Part shown: positions 60,751-64,000 of the stretch, in pieces
How the letters are laid out: each line of letters begins with the position of its first letter
Position numbering within the stretch: the first letter of the stretch is position 1
Notes under the pieces: model-generated
What the model was told of the DNA's origin: nothing
The model's input: the letters and a program-made list of their open reading frames with translations, nothing else
Database searches by the model: none
Source: Bog-473 sp049513455
GTDB lineage: Bacteria > Actinomycetota > Acidimicrobiia > Acidimicrobiales > RAAP-2
Direction: 5' to 3'
NCBI GenBank assembly: GCA_049513455.1
Contig: JBEKWB010000010.1
Coordinates: 35,057-99,056, forward strand
DNA length: 64,000 nucleotides
Program-made: the position numbers and the translations under genes

Positions 60751-61107
60751 GTGACTGACGATGCCTCCCTGAACGAGACGGAACCGGATGTCAGGTTCAC
60801 GTACGCCAACGAAAGAACATTCCTGGCGTGGAATCGGACGGCCCTGGCCCTTATCGCCACCGGCGTCGCGGCGACCCAGCTGTTGCCTGAATTCCATGTC
60901 GACGGGGGGCGTCGCATCCTCGGATTACCGATGATTGCTCTCGGTGCTCTCGTCGCTATCACCAGCTTTCGTCACTGGAGGGCCAATGAAAAGGCAATGC
61001 GCCGTGGTTTGCCGTTGCCTCGCTCACCGATGCCGCTGGTGCTCTCCATCGGCATCGGATTGGTGGCAGTCATAGCCGTCGCGCTCGCCCTCATCGGTTC
61101 GAAATAA
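60751..61107 (+). CDS. DUF202 (YidH-type) small membrane protein
   Basis: A 118-residue protein from GTG 60751. The hallmark is RFTYANERTFLAWNRTALAL at about 15-34, with three membrane segments: LALIATGVAATQLLP, ILGLPMIALGALVAITSF and LVLSIGIGLVAVIAVALALI. The function of the family is not established. Directly followed, 14 bases on, by a second DUF202 protein. Confidence 0.92.
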   Translation: MTDDASLNETEPDVRFTYANERTFLAWNRTALALIATGVAATQLLPEFHVDGGRRILGLPMIALGALVAITSFRHWRANEKAMRRGLPLPRSPMPLVLSIGIGLVAVIAVALALIGSK

Positions 61108-61121
61108 AGTCGACCGAGGCC

Positions 61122-61466
61122 TTGCACACCAGGGACCCCGAGTATGAAGGCGGTCCCAGGGACCCTGGCCTTGCTCGGGAACGTACCGAACTCGCATGGA
61201 GCCGATCTGGGCTCTCCGTAGCCGTTACCGTCGCCGTGACTCTCCGGCGACTCTGGCCGCTGACGGGCGATAAGGCGGTCGTTGCGTTGGTCCTGATCGC
61301 CGTCGGGGCCGTCATTTGGGTGCTGGGAATGCAACTTGGCCGACGAAAAAGACTCGGTGCCGGGGTCGGCGGTGCGGTCACCGCATCGACGCTTCGGATG
61401 TTGACCATTGGGACTCTCCTCTTGGCCGTGGCCGCCTTCGTAGTTGGCCTGATTCTGCCGGTCTGA
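61122..61466 (+). CDS. DUF202-like small membrane protein
   Basis: A 114-residue protein from TTG 61122; other starts are possible. It has the variant hallmark LARERTELAWSRSGLSVAVT and three membrane segments ending TLLLAVAAFVVGLILPV. Pairs of one standard and one diverged DUF202 protein are common in actinobacteria, presumably forming a heteromer. Confidence 0.88.
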   Translation: MHTRDPEYEGGPRDPGLARERTELAWSRSGLSVAVTVAVTLRRLWPLTGDKAVVALVLIAVGAVIWVLGMQLGRRKRLGAGVGGAVTASTLRMLTIGTLLLAVAAFVVGLILPV

Positions 61467-61549
61467 GGATGCTGTTCTGGCGCTCTGGCGGATCCGATAC
61501 CCGAACAGTCGGGGCTACCGTCAAGGCCAAAGGGCAGAGTCCAGGAACA

Positions 61550-62233
61550 ATGAGCGGAGATCACACATCACGAGTACCTGACGTTGACCACTCAGGGCGC
61601 ATCCACGCCTCCAACCATGAGCGACGAGGCGACGGCGACTTTGATTGGGACGAGCGGTACTCAGAGGCCGAGCAGATATGGAGCGGTGAGCCGAACGGTT
61701 CTCTCGTGGCGGAACTTGCTGGCTTCGAATCGGGCAAGGCACTTGACGTCGGCTGTGGAGAAGGGGCTGACGCTATCTGGCTGGCCAGCCTCGGATGGCA
61801 GGTCACGGCGATCGACGTCGCAGAGGTTGCACTACGCCGCGCTCGTGCGGCAGCTGGCCGGGCCAACGTAGAGGTGGAATGGCTGCACACCGGGCTGCTC
61901 GACGCGGCTCTTCCTGCGGGTGGCTACGACCTGGTCTCCGTGCAGTACCCGGCCCTATTGCGCACAGCGACTCAGGTGGCAGAGCGTTCGCTGCTCGCGG
62001 CAGTGGCCCCTCACGGACATCTGGTCGTCGTCCACCACGCTGACGTCGACGTCGAAGTGGCGAAGTCACACGGGTTCGACCCAGACGACTACGTCTCTTC
62101 AACCGACGTCTCGTCACTGCTCAACGACGACTGGACGGTCATCGTCGATGAGCGGAGACCGCGACACTTGGACTCAGGAGCCGGAGCCGGCCATTCGCAC
62201 GACCTTGTCCTTCATGCCATGCGACTGGGTTGA
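61550..62233 (+). CDS. class I SAM-dependent methyltransferase
   Basis: A 227-residue enzyme from ATG 61550 with CAGGAACA upstream. The N-terminus is polar and His/Asp rich (DFDWDERYSEAEQIWSGEPN is the usual opening of the tellurite-resistance/TehB-like branch). Motif I is ALDVGCGEGADAIWLA and the acidic loop ends VTAIDVAEVALRRAR. The post-motif PALLRTATQVAERSLLAAVA is family-like. The acceptor is not known; TehB-like thiol or metalloid methylation is only a possibility. Confidence 0.85.
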   Translation: MSGDHTSRVPDVDHSGRIHASNHERRGDGDFDWDERYSEAEQIWSGEPNGSLVAELAGFESGKALDVGCGEGADAIWLASLGWQVTAIDVAEVALRRARAAAGRANVEVEWLHTGLLDAALPAGGYDLVSVQYPALLRTATQVAERSLLAAVAPHGHLVVVHHADVDVEVAKSHGFDPDDYVSSTDVSSLLNDDWTVIVDERRPRHLDSGAGAGHSHDLVLHAMRLG

Positions 62234-62403
62234 GGTTCCCCTCCTGTACACCGCTGAGCCCGCTCCTACGACGCCTTTTCGAGGTGCGCCGACGGCGTCG
62301 AACGAAGAAGGCGGAAGGCTCCCTGACGAGGTACCCGCTGGCGAAAAGTGGTGCTCACACATGGGTTACCATTCGCCTAACACCATCTAGATAGGGGGAT
62401 CCG

Positions 62404-62835
62404 ATGTTCTCTACCATCGTCGTGGGAACCGACGGCTCCGCAACCGCTGCCCTGGCGGTCGCACAGGCCGCTCAGCTGGCTCGCAACAGCGGCGCCACAC
62501 TGCACCTCGTTGCTGCCTTCCAGACGCCGGCTGCAATGGCCGAACCCGTTTCCGGTGCCCTCCTTGCTCAGTTCACCACCAGCGAAGAGCAAATGGGTGT
62601 GGCGCAGCAGATGCTCGAAGAGGTGGCAGGCGGGCTGAGTGGGCTCGACATCGAGATGCACGCCAAGTCGGGTCCGCCCGCAGCGGTCATAGTCCGTCAC
62701 GCGGAGGAGGTCGGGGCCGACCTCATTGTCGTCGGTAGCAAGGGCATGCAGGGAGCTCGGAGGCTCATAGGCTCCGTCCCGAACAGCGTGGCCCACAGCG
62801 CGAGTTGCCACGTGCTGATCGCCAAAACCAGCTGA
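62404..62835 (+). CDS. universal stress protein (UspA family)
   Basis: A 143-residue single-domain USP with GGGGGAT before the ATG. The ATP-binding pattern G-x2-G-x9-G-(S/T) is complete in GSKGMQGARRLIGSVPNSV near the C-terminus, and the N-terminal strand has TIVVGTDGSATAALAV. It should bind ATP and respond to stress or dormancy signals. Tandem with a second copy 91 bases downstream. Confidence 0.95.
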   Translation: MFSTIVVGTDGSATAALAVAQAAQLARNSGATLHLVAAFQTPAAMAEPVSGALLAQFTTSEEQMGVAQQMLEEVAGGLSGLDIEMHAKSGPPAAVIVRHAEEVGADLIVVGSKGMQGARRLIGSVPNSVAHSASCHVLIAKTS

Positions 62836-62926
62836 CGCCCCGCCAGAGAGCCAATCCCGAGGTCAGACTAGCCGAGCGACGTCCGGAACGATATGGTCCA
62901 CGGTACGCACCTGGAAGGAGAAGAGA

Positions 62927-63358
62927 ATGTTCGAGACGGTGGTTGTAGGAGCCGACGATTCCAGCACGGCCCGTGAAGCCGTAATGGTTGCCGCCGAAAT
63001 CGCGCAACTCCACGGCGGGACGCTCCACATCGTTACGGCATACGATCCGAAATCAATCCAGGTTCAAGAGCTCCCGGAGGAGTTCCGGTATTCGAAATTG
63101 ACCAGCCCGGCCGACATGCTGCTCGAAGGCCTGTCCCGGATTGTCGAGCAGCAAGGTCTCAAGCCCGAGGTCCATGCAGCGACGGGTAGCCCCGCCGAGG
63201 CGATCGTTCGGGTCGCCGAGCAGGAAAAGGCAGACCTGGTGGTGGTGGGCAACAAGGGCATGAAGGGGGTCCGGCGTGTCCTCGGCAGCGTGCCGAACTC
63301 CGTCGCCCACGGCGCACCGTGCTCAGTGCTCATCGTCGACACCAATCCAGCGGACTGA
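62927..63358 (+). CDS. universal stress protein (UspA family)
   Basis: A 143-residue USP, paralogue of the preceding gene (same length, same ATP loop, GNKGMKGVRRVLGSVPNSV). The N-terminus is TVVVGADDSSTAREAV. AAGGAGAAGAGA precedes the ATG. The pair arose by tandem duplication and may form heterodimers. Confidence 0.95.
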   Translation: MFETVVVGADDSSTAREAVMVAAEIAQLHGGTLHIVTAYDPKSIQVQELPEEFRYSKLTSPADMLLEGLSRIVEQQGLKPEVHAATGSPAEAIVRVAEQEKADLVVVGNKGMKGVRRVLGSVPNSVAHGAPCSVLIVDTNPAD

Positions 63359-63366
63359 ATCCCAAC

Positions 63367-63383
63367 CGGCGGCCGAGCCGCCG
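63367..63383. terminator. hairpin between convergent genes
   Basis: CGGCGGC (63367-63373), loop CGA, GCCGCCG (63377-63383): a perfect 7-bp GC stem between the second USP gene and the convergent PKD-like gene, positioned to end both transcripts. Confidence 0.6.
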
Positions 63384-63401
63384 AGTTCTACCGATGTCTC
63401 T

Positions 63402-64000
63402 CTAACGGAACTTGGGGTCATTGGACGGGATTATCAGGGTCTCCACGACGTTTCCTATCCCAAATGGAAGTTCGCTGATCGATTGGACGCAAGGTCCGAC
63501 AACCGTTTTCTTGAAGGGGCACAGCGGGAGCAGCCCCGTGGTCACCGATTGCCCGAAGAGGTTGGTAAAGGGCACGTTGGACTGGAAGCAGACCGCGAAG
63601 GGAATCAGCCAGAAGCCGGATGCGCTCGCGTTGGCGAACGTAACGGTAAAGACGATGCTGCCCGAGTTGAGCCCGCTTTCGGTCACGGTGGTGTACTGCG
63701 CCGCGTGGCGGAACGGATCGTTGCAACTGAACGCCTGACCGGTGGGAAGGGTCGTGTCAAGCGAGACCAGAATGTTTCCCGAGGTCGACACCGTACTCGC
63801 CATCTCCGACTGCTTGGGTGACGATACCGATCCTGTGCAGGGCGACGTCGAGCAGGTGATGACCGCATCGGCAACCACGACGCTGTCATGGACGGTGGCG
63901 GTGGATCCGCCGACGTCGTCGATCGTGACCGTTACGCTGAATGGGCTGCCGACGTGGCTGGTGTACGTGTGAGTTCCCCAGACATCGAAGGTGGTCCCCA
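63402..64000 (-). CDS. exported PKD-like repeat protein, C-terminal part (runs off right edge)
   Basis: The frame is open from base 64000 to a stop at 63402, so only the last 199 residues are seen. The first visible stretch reads GTHTYTSHVGSPFSVTVTID, then DDVGGSTATVHDSVVV, the closing strands of a PKD or Ig-like domain. A second, less regular region with cysteine-containing loops (SCNDPFRHAAQYT, VCFQSNVPFTN, PLCPFKKTVVGPC) follows. The protein is probably secreted or surface-bound. A GTG at 63878 is inside the domain and is not the start. Confidence 0.75.
   Translation of the reverse strand, partial: GTTFDVWGTHTYTSHVGSPFSVTVTIDDVGGSTATVHDSVVVADAVITCSTSPCTGSVSSPKQSEMASTVSTSGNILVSLDTTLPTGQAFSCNDPFRHAAQYTTVTESGLNSGSIVFTVTFANASASGFWLIPFAVCFQSNVPFTNLFGQSVTTGLLPLCPFKKTVVGPCVQSISELPFGIGNVVETLIIPSNDPKFR

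Noticed and set aside
1..64000. tRNA, rRNA, tmRNA or replication origin
   Set aside because: I searched by eye for T-arm and acceptor patterns, rRNA-like blocks and DnaA-box clusters and found none outside coding sequence.

Overview
The window is high-GC DNA with GTG/TTG starts, GTGA and ATGA stop/start overlaps, three cytochromes P450, several luciferase-fold proteins likely to use F420, crotonases, TetR regulators, a fused branched-chain permease and an ANTAR regulator. This points to an actinobacterium; an Acidimicrobiia-like environmental lineage is my best guess from gene content, but no rRNA or tRNA is present to settle it.

Layout. 0-4 kb: a minus-strand P450, ferredoxin and hydrolase run, a SIMPL protein, a crotonase and an acetyltransferase. 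4-5 kb: a decayed chimera of a TauE-type exporter and a phytanoyl-CoA dioxygenase. 5-13 kb: a STAS-GAF-ANTAR regulator, class II aldolase, adenylate kinase, and an ABC-F gene and secreted beta-propeller gene now separated by an IS5-type insertion whose ends and 3-bp target duplication can be read exactly; then pyrE. 13-31 kb: lipid or xenobiotic catabolism (four more crotonases, an acyl-CoA dehydrogenase fold protein, amidohydrolase, two luciferase-like enzymes, SDR, nitronate monooxygenase-like enzyme) with cyanase, a frameshifted GGDEF protein and small remnants between. 31-40 kb: membrane or exported proteins, YfhO, a TrmH methyltransferase, a luciferase-like enzyme and an N,N-dimethylformamidase-like protein.

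40-53 kb is the most system-like part: a P450/TetR operon with a 13-codon leader peptide faces an SDR gene across a promoter whose -10 abuts a perfect palindrome; an NHL propeller follows; then a P450 (CYP125-like)/quinone oxidoreductase/SnoaL operon faces a second TetR, followed by a complete branched-chain-type ABC importer with LivH and LivM fused in one 723-residue chain. I infer a regulated uptake and oxidation module for a hydrophobic or sterol-like compound; the substrate cannot be read from sequence.

53-64 kb: a thioesterase, a MerB-like protein divergent from a DUF1214 protein, an ATP-dependent DNA ligase, a Tat-exported purple acid phosphatase behind a three-unit PHO box, stress-type small genes (DUF302, DUF202 pair, UspA pair), an ankyrin pseudogene with a single nonsense codon, and the end of an exported PKD-like protein that continues past the right edge. 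No CRISPR array, rRNA, tRNA or replication origin was seen.
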